Source: Phoronis australis
Taxonomy: Eukaryota; Phoronida; Phoronidae
DNA length: 46,994 nucleotides
Direction of reading: 5' to 3'
Assembly: GCA_002633005.1 (NCBI GenBank)
Contig: NMRA01000613.1
Location: forward strand, 200,861 to 247,854
The notes under the pieces were generated by a model, which was not told the DNA's origin, made no database searches, and saw only the letters and a program-made list of their open reading frames with translations. The translations under genes and the position numbers were made by a program. The first letter of the stretch is position 1; each line of letters begins with the position of its first letter. This document shows, in pieces, positions 20,926-31,190 of this stretch.

Positions 20926-20929
20926 CAGG

Positions 20930-22490
20930 GGTTGAGATTAGGAGACACGATACCCGCAATTGGCGATCTTTCAACAATGTTCGATACGTGGATGTTTAGG
21001 TCTTGGGGTCACCTGAGTAACGCGCGGCAAGGGAAATCTTGCTATTTCAATATATGCCGCAGTTAGGGAGTGAAAATATTGAACGGCGTGCAGACCAGGA
21101 ATATAATGTGGGAAGCTGGGCTGAAGCGAAGACAATTACAATTTTTCGAACAATCCGTCGTTCAGTTGCCCAAATTGGCAACTGGCCCTTTTTACACTGC
21201 TCGTGCCAGGTTATAATATCTGACTACAGAACTGCATGAAGACTAATCCAAAATATTTGGCACATGCTAAGAATCTGCCTATCGCAGCCAAGTTTTCTTA
21301 CTATAAAAGTCAAATTTGGAACCGTGAGAACTGAGGCCAAGCGTGCGTGGGAGAAGAATTTATTCTACACGTAAATTTCTCGGCGGCCGAGGGACGTGCA
21401 GTACGTATATCAAGGGCAGGGGTGGATAGGAACGGTTCGAAATAATGTGTGGGGGCGGGGCTGATCTCTTTTGAACACATAATTACATGGTGTGGGGATA
21501 CTACAAAACTGCCTGTTGCTTGATCGGGGGTGACTTCAGATTCATGAGAGGGGAATGTCGTGCGTGAGATAAGAACATTTGTCCGTTGGCAATCCCGAGC
21601 GATGCACAAGAGAGAGCGGATGACCGCTGTAGCCAATATCTTACACCGACGACTGATTAAATGTAAGTCCATTCTGGCAATTAGTTGCTCTAATCTCCTA
21701 TAAGGTCATATCTTATTGACTCACTGGGCTGTGGTGTTAAACATGAGTTAAGTTATAAAATGTTTGAACATAAACCAATGACATTTCTGAATTCTCCATC
21801 AAATACTGGTCGTGCTTACAGTTTTTGAATCACCAAAATAGCCCAACTATACTGTACATGTACAATCGAAGTTAAGACTGTCACAGGAACACAACCGCTG
21901 TACGTCTGGTATAAATGTCACGGAACGGGAGAACGCCCTAATGAGCTTTAAAAACCTGTCATTTATCTATATGACTCCAATGAGGTCATGTTTTACAGTA
22001 GTTCATATAAAATTTAGACCCCATTAAATGCGACCTGGGTCGTATTTTAATTTTACGTTGTTACCCGGGGTCATTTTCAATACTGAAACCTAAGGCTTAT
22101 TGGGGCACAACAAAAATACGTCCCAAGTGAACAGCACGTCTCCTGGATATAATGTATTTGCATCGAGCGACACGAATTAAATGATAAATTTGCGCGATAT
22201 TACTGGATTCTCTTGAAAAAACGAGAACAATAAAACGCTCACAGTGGATAACAAGCGTGCATCGGCTCAGACAATTCTAGAATTTGCCACTGGTTGCGAT
22301 CTTCTATTAGTTTGATATTTTCCCTGTCGACGGATTGACACTTAAAAAACGCATGTACATGTAAGTGCGACATCACATGTTTTTTATGTTTCTGGAAAAA
22401 ATCACAATCTTCCGCCTCTTTATTTGATAGATTTCGCGCTTAGAAAAGAACAATTTACCCCTTTTGTTTACACAATTAGCCGTGTCACGT
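20930..22490. other. No supported gene
   Basis: One minus-strand frame (21310-21672) is open but has no domain and no splice support. The block lies in the large intron of the E3 gene as inferred here. Confidence 0.4.
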
Positions 22491-22496
22491 GACTAG

Positions 22497-22570
22497 CAAC
22501 ACTCTCCAATATGGCGTCAAGTTGTCAGCTGCTTTAGCGCGTGCGCCCGGTCTATAGTATTAAGATGTCT
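22497..22570. repeat. Inverted diverged copy of the promoter-like sequence at 19528-19606
   Basis: The plus strand reads cactctccaatatggcgtca and then gcgcccggtctata and gatgtct, the inverse of the 19.5-kb region in the same order. Homology fades after the ATGTCT. Confidence 0.6.
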
Positions 22571-22849
22571 AGGCCTTTGATGGCGCACCTGCTCAAATTT
22601 TGAGACTTCGAAAATATCCGAAGTGTTCGAGTCTTACGACGTACTACAGTAAATAGGCCTACATAAAAACAAAAGTAACGTTGAGCGTTGAAATGCACCC
22701 ACGAAGGCACCGCAACGATGTGCTTTTAGGGGTGTATATTTGCATCATAAATATGGCATTTAAATGGCTCAGAATACATTGAACCCATCCAAAAATGGGA
22801 AGGTATCATCGGCTCTCAAAATTATTTGCCAAGTTTAATGAAAATCCCT

Positions 22850-24720
22850 CAACGATCTCCAAAGATACAAGGGAAAACTTAAAAAAGAAACAAAATGCCA
22901 CTAGGAACCACAGCAGTAGTCGAATCCACCCATCTGCAGCCAAGTTTTATTAAAATAAGAACACAACTGCAAAATTTCAAAAACATATTGTAAGGGATTT
23001 AGGAGATACAGCCTTTGATGCAAAAAATGTCACTATGTTGCACCACAGTAGCTAGACCAGTTTGAAAATCAACACCAGTCATGCTCTCAGTAGGAACACA
23101 CCTGCTAATTTATAATGCTCTGCGTGGTTTGGGAAATAAAGAAGCAGAAGACAAGAAAGCCGACTAAAAACAATTAAAATTCCAATAGTTGGTACAGAAT
23201 ACGTCGAATCCATCACAAAAAGGAAAGATGATGTCGTCTTCATAATAGAAGTTTGCCCAATTGCATGAAAAGGGATCAAGGAACTCTGAAGTTACAGAAA
23301 TAAAAGTAAAAAATAAAATTTCCATCATGGAGCACAGCTGTAGTTGGATAGGTCTAAAACTGGCCGTCATCAGTTGCCACCTCCATAGGAACACGTCTGC
23401 AAAATTTCAGGAAGATCTTGCTAAGGGTAAGGAGATACAGCCGTGGACGCAAAAATTGCCGATAGGAGGGGCCAGAGTAGTTGAACACGTCCGAAAATCA
23501 ACGTCACCCTCCGTCCTCTCTTCAGGAACACATCTTCGTTTTTTTTTCTAATGATCCTTAGTGCAGTTTGGTGGACGGATAGGGTGATGTCAAAAAAAGT
23601 ACTCAAAAGTGTCAAAATGGCTAAAGAGTCGGACAGAATACATCAAATCTACTCGAAAACGAGAAGGCGTCGTTGTCTCCCTAATAGAAGCCTACATGTA
23701 CTTATTAAATTTCAAAAAAATCTGCCAACGAGTTTCAAAGATACAGACGACAAAAAAAATGCCACTAAGGAGGTGGCTAGGGCACAGTGGAAGTCGGTTC
23801 CATCCAAATGTCGTTGTTGTCAGTTGTCAACTTCACATAAGTACACTTGTGAAATTTATTAAAGATCCTGAAGACAGTTTGGGAGAAACAACCATGGATG
23901 TAAAAGACTGCTACTAGGAGGTAGTCTGAGTGGTCCGAAAATCATCATCCGCCATCCTCTTCACAGTAGAAACAAAAACGCCAATTTTCCTCTTTGGAGT
24001 GGTTTGGTGGAACGAGGGCGGACGCTCAAAACAGACTAGAAAACAGTGACAATGGCCACTAGATGGCGCAAAATACGTCAAATCCATCCGAAAACGGGAA
24101 CATTTCATAGTTTTTAATAGAATGCTATTCACCAAATTTCATAAAAATCCATCAAGGAACTTCAGAGAAACAGAGGAAAACAGAAGAAAACAAAATTGCT
24201 ACTAGTGGGCACAGTGTTCGTCGGATCCGTCTGAAAGTCGTCGTCGCCAACTTCATATAAATACACTTATTAAACTTAAAAAGATCGTGCCGTGGGAGAT
24301 ACAGCTGTGGACGCAAAAACAAAACTGCCTCTAGGAGGCGCCATAGTAGTCGAAGTTGAAAAATCATCGTCAACCGTCCTCTTTACAATAAGAACATAAA
24401 GGGCTTATGCCAATTTTCAAAATCATCTTTAGTGTGGTTTCGTTGATGGAGGGGCGGACGCCAAAACAGACTCGAAAATAATAAAAAATGGCCACTGGGT
24501 GGCGCGAAATAACTCGAATCCAACCGAAAAATGGAGGATAGCGTCATCTTAGTTGAGGACCTTTAAAGATACAGAGGCAAACGTAAAAAACTTAAATTGC
24601 CACTAGGGGCACACTGGCAGTCGGATCCATCTGAAATTCGGCGTCATCCGTCATCAGCTTCTTAGGAACACATCTGCAGATTATCATCAAGCTGTGAGGG
24701 GCTTAGGCGATACACTGGCG
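22850..24720. repeat. Degenerate long tandem repeat, about 140-bp period
   Basis: The same wording recurs about thirteen times in one orientation: gagatacagccgtggacgca, then aaattgccactaggaggcgc, then agtagtcgaatccatccg, then a cgtcat/cctctt block, then aggaacacatctgcaaaat. Markers occur near 22895, 23028, 23324, 23456, 23760, 23912, 24054, 24195, 24330, 24488 and 24602. Spacing varies between about 115 and 165 bp. It ends in a gcc/gac-rich tail (24715-24750). Open frames inside are not genes. Confidence 0.75.
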
Positions 24721-24887
24721 GCGGGCGCCGGACGCCGGATGCCAGACGCCCAAACAGAGATGACGGTAATATGCACCCATGCACATATAAATATGTGGGG
24801 GCAAAAAATAAACGAATTGGTTGGCACTTACGGGCACAACCCCTACGGTACAATAATAATTATATGACATCTTTAACGCTGACTCAC

Positions 24888-25027
24888 AGATCTTTCGCGT
24901 GGAACCAAAGCTGCCTTGATTTTATGCCCGCCGTGCACCCTGGTGACCAGAACAAGAGTACTGAGGTTGCAGATATCGTAATCGTCGAGGTATTTGTCTT
25001 TCGCCGTATTTGAGTCCAGCTGTTTAC
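24888..25027 (-). CDS. UBL-RBR E3 ligase exon 2, C-terminal half of the ubiquitin-like domain
   Basis: 140 nt, acceptor CGTTCAG and donor AGATCT|GTGAGT. It completes the phase-1 codon of exon 1. The peptide aligns with ubiquitin residues 46-76 without doubt: AGKQL, then DDYDI against SDYNI, then STLVLVTRVHGG against STLHLVLRLRGG. The Gly-Gly falls at residues 101-102 of the deduced protein. The chain continues with HKIKAALVPRERS into the RBR exons, so this is an internal UBL and not a free modifier. Confidence 0.88.
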
Positions 25028-25815
25028 CTGAACGATTTGCCATACGCATTATTCAAATTTGCCATAAACAAATCATCTGTCGACTAAATAAGTTATGATT
25101 CATTGAGAAGACTGATCTGAGAGTATTGCTTATACGTTAATATGTCTGACTTTGAGATTAAATGACAAGGCACCAGCAGAGGGGAGGGTATATAAGGTGG
25201 CTCCACTCGGGTGCTAAGCATAGCCTCAAACACTGACGAGCTCTCAGTTCTTCTGAAGCGCAGAATTCGATTCTAACTTCGACAAGGAACCGACTGCGAC
25301 GGCACTGAAGCTCTCAGATGGGTAGCCAACCCCTTCTGACTGAAGCGTGATTTTTGGAAACGTTTTTGTCTAGCAAATGCTCTGGAAGTTCGCTTTCCGC
25401 GACCCCCGAAAGCATACATGTACGAAATGACATTATTATTATTACAAGGTCCATGTCTGTGACACTGCTCTTATAGTAATAATTTTCAGTGACGTGGTAT
25501 AAAAATACAACATTATCTTCAAACAACTCTTTTGCCGTGTATAGGACACATCTTGCCGTCAATTCTGCTGTTCGATATTTCGTCATATTTTCACGGTGTG
25601 AAAGAGTAATTATTTAACGTTGACATGTGTTATTTGACATGACCATTTTTATGACGTCGTCTAGCAACATGCTCTTCCCCTCCCCTGTACGCGCTTGTTA
25701 AGATGGTGGTAATTGTGAAAGATACTGCCTACGTCGCTTACTTCAGCTGTTATTAAAAATATAAAATAGCACTTAGGGGAAAATGCTGTTTACTATATTA
25801 AGTGATTACATGTAC
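25028..25815. other. Intron 1 of the E3 gene, with an ORF and a TATA box inside
   Basis: A minus-strand ATG frame of 90 codons (25317-25586, beginning MTKYRTAELTARCVLYTAKE) has protein-like composition but no recognised domain and no splice support. A TATA box on the plus strand overlaps the same intron. It may hold a nested transcript. Confidence 0.3.
25189..25196 (+). promoter_or_regulatory. TATA box in the E3 intron, plus strand
   Basis: tatataag sits in ggagggtatataaggtgg, a textbook core-promoter setting. A start would be expected near 25220. A short transcript leader follows and the first ATG (25318) gives only ten codons. It may drive a non-coding RNA or an upstream leader exon of the E2 gene. 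Confidence 0.4.
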
Positions 25816-26020
25816 CTGCATACAGCAATATCATTTCCTTGGATTTGAGACCGACCTCCTTCCCAACCATGCTTATGAGTTTGTCAATAGTGTCATTCTG
25901 TAATTTACAAAAGTTACATTTCAACGATAAAACGGTGAAGAGCAGTCTGCTATTTGAAACCTCCAAAATGTGATTTTCCCACAGACATCGTGACCACGAA
26001 CAGAAGCATTTGCATTTCAT
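25816..26020 (-). CDS. UBL-RBR E3 ubiquitin ligase, exon 1 (373-aa protein)
   Basis: First coding exon of a parkin-type ligase. The protein is built from 25816-26020, 24888-25027, 18815-18911, 18142-18330 and 16998-17488, 1122 nt in total with every junction in phase. The start is the first ATG in the open frame. Exon 1 encodes a Cys-rich leader of about 26 residues, then the first half of a ubiquitin-like fold (FTVLSLKCNF, DTIDKLISMVGKEVG, MILLYAG), ending in donor GCAG|GTACAT. Domain order is UBL (about 27-102), linker, RING1 (126-174), IBR (216-270), Rcat (300-335). Known for the family: RBR ligases take ubiquitin from an E2 onto the RING2 cysteine, then to substrate. The UBL of parkin holds the enzyme autoinhibited. 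Neither mechanism is shown here. It lacks the RING0 of parkin and is shorter (465 aa in human parkin). It lies head-to-head with an E2 gene. Confidence 0.85.
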
Positions 26021-27174
26021 CGGCAGCCGCCCGAAGCGAAAGGTTACGGCGAGAAAACAAGCCAAAGTTATATTCGAAGAATAAACAACATATTTCAAAG
26101 TTAAGAATGGTGTTATGAAATTCGATGACAGGCCAGTTTATTTCCTAATCAGACCGAGAACAAAAAATTTTTCCTTAGTGACAAGGCTCCATGGTATTGT
26201 GTGTCTTGTATAGAATACTACCTGAATATTCAACTGTCTTGTAAGCGTGATGCTAGCAAAGGATCAAAATGAAATAATTTATGAAAATGTCATTTAAAAG
26301 TCGTGTTTACAAAAATCCACTAGGAGTAAGTAAACCTTGGTGTCACGTACTGCGGAATCTTTAAACTTGAAAATTTGAATTGCTTTTTCAGTGGGTAAAA
26401 CCCAATGTTCAAAGGTTTTGAGCGCCTTCACACTTCTATGCAGAATACTGTGAACCGAGATTAGTTCACCTGATTGATTGCCTGGACGGCTCGTCTCGTC
26501 GCCTCAAACCTGAATTAGTTCAGTTTACTTCTATAGGTAGCGCTGAAATTAACGGTAGGAGTTAGGATCCTCCCGTCGGCGAACCTTTTCTGGCGTGAAA
26601 GGATTGAACGGTTGGACTGAAAGATGAATTGTGGGCGAAAATTAAGTTTCTTATCCCAAAGCTAAAATATCTCATCCAAGGGCCATCTCCCATGTAGCTT
26701 GTTTTACGGAAAGATCCCCCGATAAATATCTGTTGTGGATAAACAGAAGAAGAGCAATCCAACATGGCGGTTACACGATGATGAACAATACAGTGCATGC
26801 AAGAACTTTAGTTATTTACCTTATTGATGAAGAAGTTTAAAACTTTCCCTTTATATCCGTGGACGAAAAATTGCAAGTTTTTCTTTTCTCCCGACATCTT
26901 GAAAGCGGCGTTGATCGAGCAGTCGTCGAGCTACATGTACAACTGCCTTCGGTGACAACAGGAAATTTTAGTTGTAGTGATGACTGGAATTTCCCAAACT
27001 TGAGTTGCCCTGCCTGGATTTTCCCAAAAGTTATTTTTGCTGTTCTCAGTTTACACAGTCATCAGACATCGGGGAGTTTTTGATGTACTCGAACTTGCGG
27101 GAAATTTTACAACATACTTGAATTGATAGAAGTGAACTTCTGAATAGGTGCATCGACAGTCGGTGAGTTACGAA
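26021..27174. promoter_or_regulatory. Shared intergenic region between divergent E3 and E2 genes
   Basis: The two start codons are 1154 bp apart and face away from each other. Inside is a YY1-like ATGGCGG at 26764-26770 (plus). No TATA box was seen close to either start. A bidirectional or co-regulated promoter is inferred from geometry only. Confidence 0.45.
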
Positions 27175-28728
27175 ATGTCCACTAAACGGTGAGTTTTTCA
27201 GACACGTTTTTTTACTTGATTTAAACATTGCACTGTTAGCATTTCTATGGACTAATTGTCACATGTACTATGCGTTGAAGAAGTTTGATTCTAGGTCACT
27301 TAAAGGGTCTAAGATTTTGCGTCTTTACTGAGATTCCTTGTTTAAAAATCTCAGCTTTCTCGAAACAGTCATAGGCCTACTCTTACCGTAGAAAATTCCC
27401 AAGAATTTCAAGACAGCCAATCTCAATGAATGAAAGTCCTCTCAATCTTTAAGAGAGATATGGACATGCTCTCTACTTTTAAGATTAATGNNNNNNNNNN
27501 NNNNNNNNNNNNNNNNNNNNNNNNNNNNNNNNNNNNNNNNNNNNNNNNNNNNNNNNNNNNNNNNNNNNNNNNNNNNNNNNNNNNNNNNNNNNNNNNNNNN
27601 NNNNNNNNNNNNNNNNNNNNNNNNNNNNNNNNNNNNNNNNNNNNNNNNNNNNNNNNNNNNNNNNNNNNNNNNNNNNNNNNNNNNNNNNNNNNNNNNNNNN
27701 NNNNNNNNNNNNNNNNNNNNNNNNNNNNNNNNNNNNNNNNNNNNNNNNNNNNNNNNNNNNNNNNNNNNNNNNNNNNNNNNNNNNNNNNNNNNNNNNNNNN
27801 NNNNNNNNNNNNNNNNNNNNNNNNNNNNNNNNNNNNNNNNNNNNNNNNNNNNNNNNNNNNNNNNNNNNNNNNNNNNNNNNNNNNNNNNNGTAAATTTTAG
27901 TTTGCTTTATTTACCTCATATCCAGGATATCTAAGGAGCTAAGTCACCTGCAGAAAAATAAACCATGGGGCATAACTGTGACCCCGGATGGCGACAGTCT
28001 CCATAACTGGATTGCACTTCTTCCTGGTCCACCTGGATCTCCATATGAAGGTATAGTGTACGTGCGTTTAATTTCGCTTCAAGTTTTTTCTCAAGATTTC
28101 ATCCCCGTGTAACACACACCACTGACTTGGTAAAAACTTTGAGAGTGGAACGTGGAGTATAGGGTCAACTAGTAGTAACATGGGAGGCACAGCACTTAAA
28201 AATGGGGGAAGGGCTTTAGCCCCCAGCCCCCCTGTGGTGCACCGTCCATGGACCATGGGCGCCGGAGCACTGGAAAAAGTGGGGAGCTACAGCCCCTCCC
28301 AGCCCCCTATATGGTGCGCCTCCCATGAGTAAGGCTATATTTAGTTTTAAAATGACATAACTGAGTACCACGTCCTTTTAAGTAATTGTTTCACGTTGTA
28401 TGCTTAATTTCCAGGGTCCTCATTCAAATTACGCATAACGTTACCGTCGAACTACCCATACGATCCTCCAGCAGTAAATTTCATCACGCCTATCTACCAT
28501 CTTAACGTCAGCGCTGACTGGGGTCACGTGTGCATGGGTATTACGTCAGAGGAACTGTGGGAGGCAACTGATAGGATTGAAAGTGTCCTGAACTCGTTGT
28601 ACGCCATACTGCAAAATCCGCAACCGGACAACGCCGCTGACCAATCGCTTTTACAAACATTTGTGAAACAGAGATACGAGTACGACAGGATGGCAAGAAT
28701 GAGTGCAGAGAAAGCTAAGGAAACCTGA
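27175..28728 (+). CDS. Ubiquitin-conjugating enzyme E2, UBE2D/UBE2L3-like, 150 aa (27175-27188, 27926-28050, 28415-28728)
   Basis: Three exons, all GT-AG and in phase: MSTKR|, then ISKELSHLQKNKPWGITV onward, then GSSFKLRITLPSNYPYDPP to the TGA. The length equals a bare UBC fold. The active-site cysteine is C86 in GHVCMGI. The usual HPN motif is H75-L76-N77, so the oxyanion Asn is kept and the Pro is lost. Trp95 lies nine residues after the cysteine, as in UBE2L3 (eight in UBE2D). Positions equal to UBE2D Asp87 and Asp117, needed for lysine reactivity, are Gly88 and Asn119 here (Pro88 and His119 in UBE2L3). This predicts an E2 that charges cysteines of RBR or HECT ligases. The E3-contact Phe is Tyr62. 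The first intron holds the N gap. Confidence 0.92.
27491..27889. other. Assembly gap (Ns) in E2 intron 1
   Basis: 399 undetermined bases between E2 exon 1 and exon 2. Exon phases match across it, so no coding exon is required inside. Confidence 0.99.
28179..28326. repeat. Two tandem copies of a 73-bp hairpin element in E2 intron 2
   Basis: Units at 28179-28250 and 28254-28326 begin catggg and end cccatg or gtccatg. Each carries gcactggaaaaagtgggg-type wording, then a gctacagcccc/cccagccccc block. A third copy lies at 30952-31024. Confidence 0.7.
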
Positions 28729-29886
28729 CGGAACACGATAACATTACTTTGTTTGCACACATTCCGTTTGGGACGTATTACACAAATGATTCAGATTGAT
28801 GATCTACTATATTCAAACAGTGTCATGTGCAGAATGATAGTTAAACGCAGGACGTGCCAGCTAAACAAAATAGGAGACGTTAGCAGGCTGCTTTATTGGC
28901 TGTATTGAGAGAGGCCGTTAATTAGTTATTTATTTAAAATGTTTCAATTTTAAAATTATTTTGCACCACAACAGTGCATGAGGTAAAAGCATTATTGTTA
29001 CATTGACAAGGTCACAGAGTAACATTTACAAAATCTTTGTTGCGACAGATCTAATTCATGACATCATCGGACCAACCACGGTTAATGTTTAACATTACAA
29101 CAAAAATATGCAAAACAAAGATCAATTCTGAAACAAAGAAACATTGTAATAAAACCGGATGCCACACGTACCGTGTTTAATTTTGATCTGCTTCTGATCT
29201 GAAGCTTTGTCACGAGGAAATGACATTCGCGATTTCTTTCGAAAGTAGCCGTCTTGAATTTTAATATCCATTTGAATTTTTCATTTATAAGCTGTTAAAG
29301 ATCTGATTAGAGTAGACGATTAGACTTGTTCTCTTTAGTTTGATGCCATAACAAATGAAAGAAAAAGGTATTCCTGACGAGACCGTTGACTGCTAGACGA
29401 CATTTATACACTGTTGTAGTACTCAACGGGGCAATATCGGGTTTACTGCTGAAAAAACACATTTTTGGATCATCGTTGGATGGCACAGACTTCTTAAAGT
29501 TATTGGTTTGTGATTTTATGACAAATCGCTAATTGTCACTGTTGTGTGTCACTCGGACATTCGCGGATTTCAAAGCCGGTAACTTCGCCGTTTAAATACA
29601 CTTAAAGCCACATTAAACCAGTCCTTCATGTTAAAAAACAAGGTTTATTGAGTTAAGCAGCATGCAATAGTCCTAATGAAACTGGTCTCATCGTGTTGAG
29701 TTTAGAAGTGACCTCTGGAATTGAGAAACTGTCAGTTAGTTACTTTTTCAGGCCAAGACAAGAACTTTTCATAGGCCACGCAGTAATCAGAGAATTTAGA
29801 GCTTGGCGTAAAGAAGTAGATAACAGCCAGTTCTTCCCAAGCACACACTTCTCTTCTAATCTCGTTAAGGAACGAGACGGGACCAA
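28729..29886. other. E2 3' region and non-coding DNA
   Basis: AATAAA at 29148-29153, about 420 bp after the stop, is the likely E2 polyadenylation signal. No further gene is seen up to 29886. Confidence 0.5.
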
Positions 29887-29946
29887 TTTTATAGCGGTTA
29901 GTGGTCAACTCGCTTCTTGACCGCTGGTTTGGATGCCGCTATAAAA
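29887..29946. repeat. 60-bp hairpin (foldback)
   Basis: It starts ttttatagcgg and ends ccgctataaaa, with ggtcaa/ttgacc inner pairing. It is probably a small MITE. Confidence 0.6.
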
Positions 29947-30692
29947 CACGCTGCCAACCGTCTGGAGTGAAGCTCCGCTAGCGGAGTGTTAAGATTGCGA
30001 CCATGGGAGTTGAGAAGTTGCAAATTTGGTGCCGGGATGATTTCATAAAGTATTTTTTTTCGCCGGCGATAAAAATTGAACAAAATGTACCCGACCACAT
30101 GACGTGACCAGGTTATGGAATCTTAAATAGAATTTAATGCATGAAAAAGGCCTTTCGAAATCGTTTACAAACCACAAACGAGCATTGCTCGGTTTAAAAC
30201 AGTGAACCGATAAATTAGTACCGAGGTGGTTTGATTAAAACTACTGTAAACCAAATTTTCATCACATAACTAACTTACTACTTTTAATACAGACTACCTA
30301 GCGTTACAAAGCCCGTTTCAACGTGTTCTTTGCCGTTTGGGCTTTGGACTCGAACAATTCGTTGTATAGAGCTGGCGCCACGAAGGTGACGGTGAATATA
30401 TAAAGTGGGCCTAACAAGGGAGAAGAGTGCGACAGCTACTGTGCATGGTCTTGCATAGAGAACGGTCAGAAATATTTCTTCACGAGTTTATTTAGCACGC
30501 GAGCCGAGTACATATCAGTATAACCAAGTTTACAAAGCGAACAAGATGCAACAACTACATGTACTGGGTACGTACAGTGACGTATGCACGAATGACGTAC
30601 TGCTGGGAACTGGAAACACAAGGTAATCTTGTGTGTAACCCCACCGACAAGATGAAGTCAAAATAGACTTAACTGAGCAGTAAAGTGAATTA

Positions 30693-31190
30693 AAGCGGGA
30701 CTGAGGCTTCGCAGCTACAATAATGTTCTATATTATCGTGTGAAGCAGGCTACACAGCTACTGTCATGTACTCATGGGGCCTACCCAGGATTTTGAGTTA
30801 GGGGGGCCAGGGCAAAGTATTAGCCAGGATTCTGCCTGTCAGACATTCGCACCCCCGAACTTCCAAATGGAATCCGAGAATTTTAGAGAGGGGGGTGCAT
30901 GGCCATGGCCCCCTTGGCCCCCCTCTAAATCCACCGCTGGTAATAGCCATACATGGGCGGCGCAGCACTGGAAAAAAGTGGGGGGGTATAGTCCCCCCCA
31001 GCCCCTTATGGGTCGCCGCCCATGCTATAAAGCGTGACTGAAGCTACACAGCTACTGTCATGTACCAAAAGCGGGTCTGAGGCAACGCAGCTACTGTCAT
31101 GTATTGTAACGCGTGACTGAGGCTACACAGCTTCTGTCATGTACTATAAACCCTGACTGAGGCTACACCGGCCGCTACTGTCTTGTACTA
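30693..31190. repeat. About 45-bp minisatellite interrupted by an insertion
   Basis: Units read gcgtgactgaggctacacag then ctactgtcatgtactataa. About two units lie before 30776 and four after 31025. The block between holds a family A element and a 73-bp hairpin element. Confidence 0.75.
30783..31024. mobile_element. Composite insertion: family A deletion derivative plus 73-bp hairpin element
   Basis: 30783-30940 starts cccaggattttgagtt and ends ccctctaaatccaccgctgg. It is a short version of the element at 20490-20925. 30952-31024 is the catgggcgg...ccgcccatg hairpin also found in the E2 intron. Confidence 0.65.

Noticed and set aside
20592-20999. 135-codon plus-strand ORF and the antisense 124-codon ORF
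   Set aside because: They lie within the G-rich transposon and have no domain.
21310-21672. 120-codon minus-strand ORF
   Set aside because: No domain, no splice context, and composition not distinct from the background.
27430-27934. Open frames across the second N gap
   Set aside because: They are produced by Ns. The real coding exon nearby starts at 27926 in a different context.
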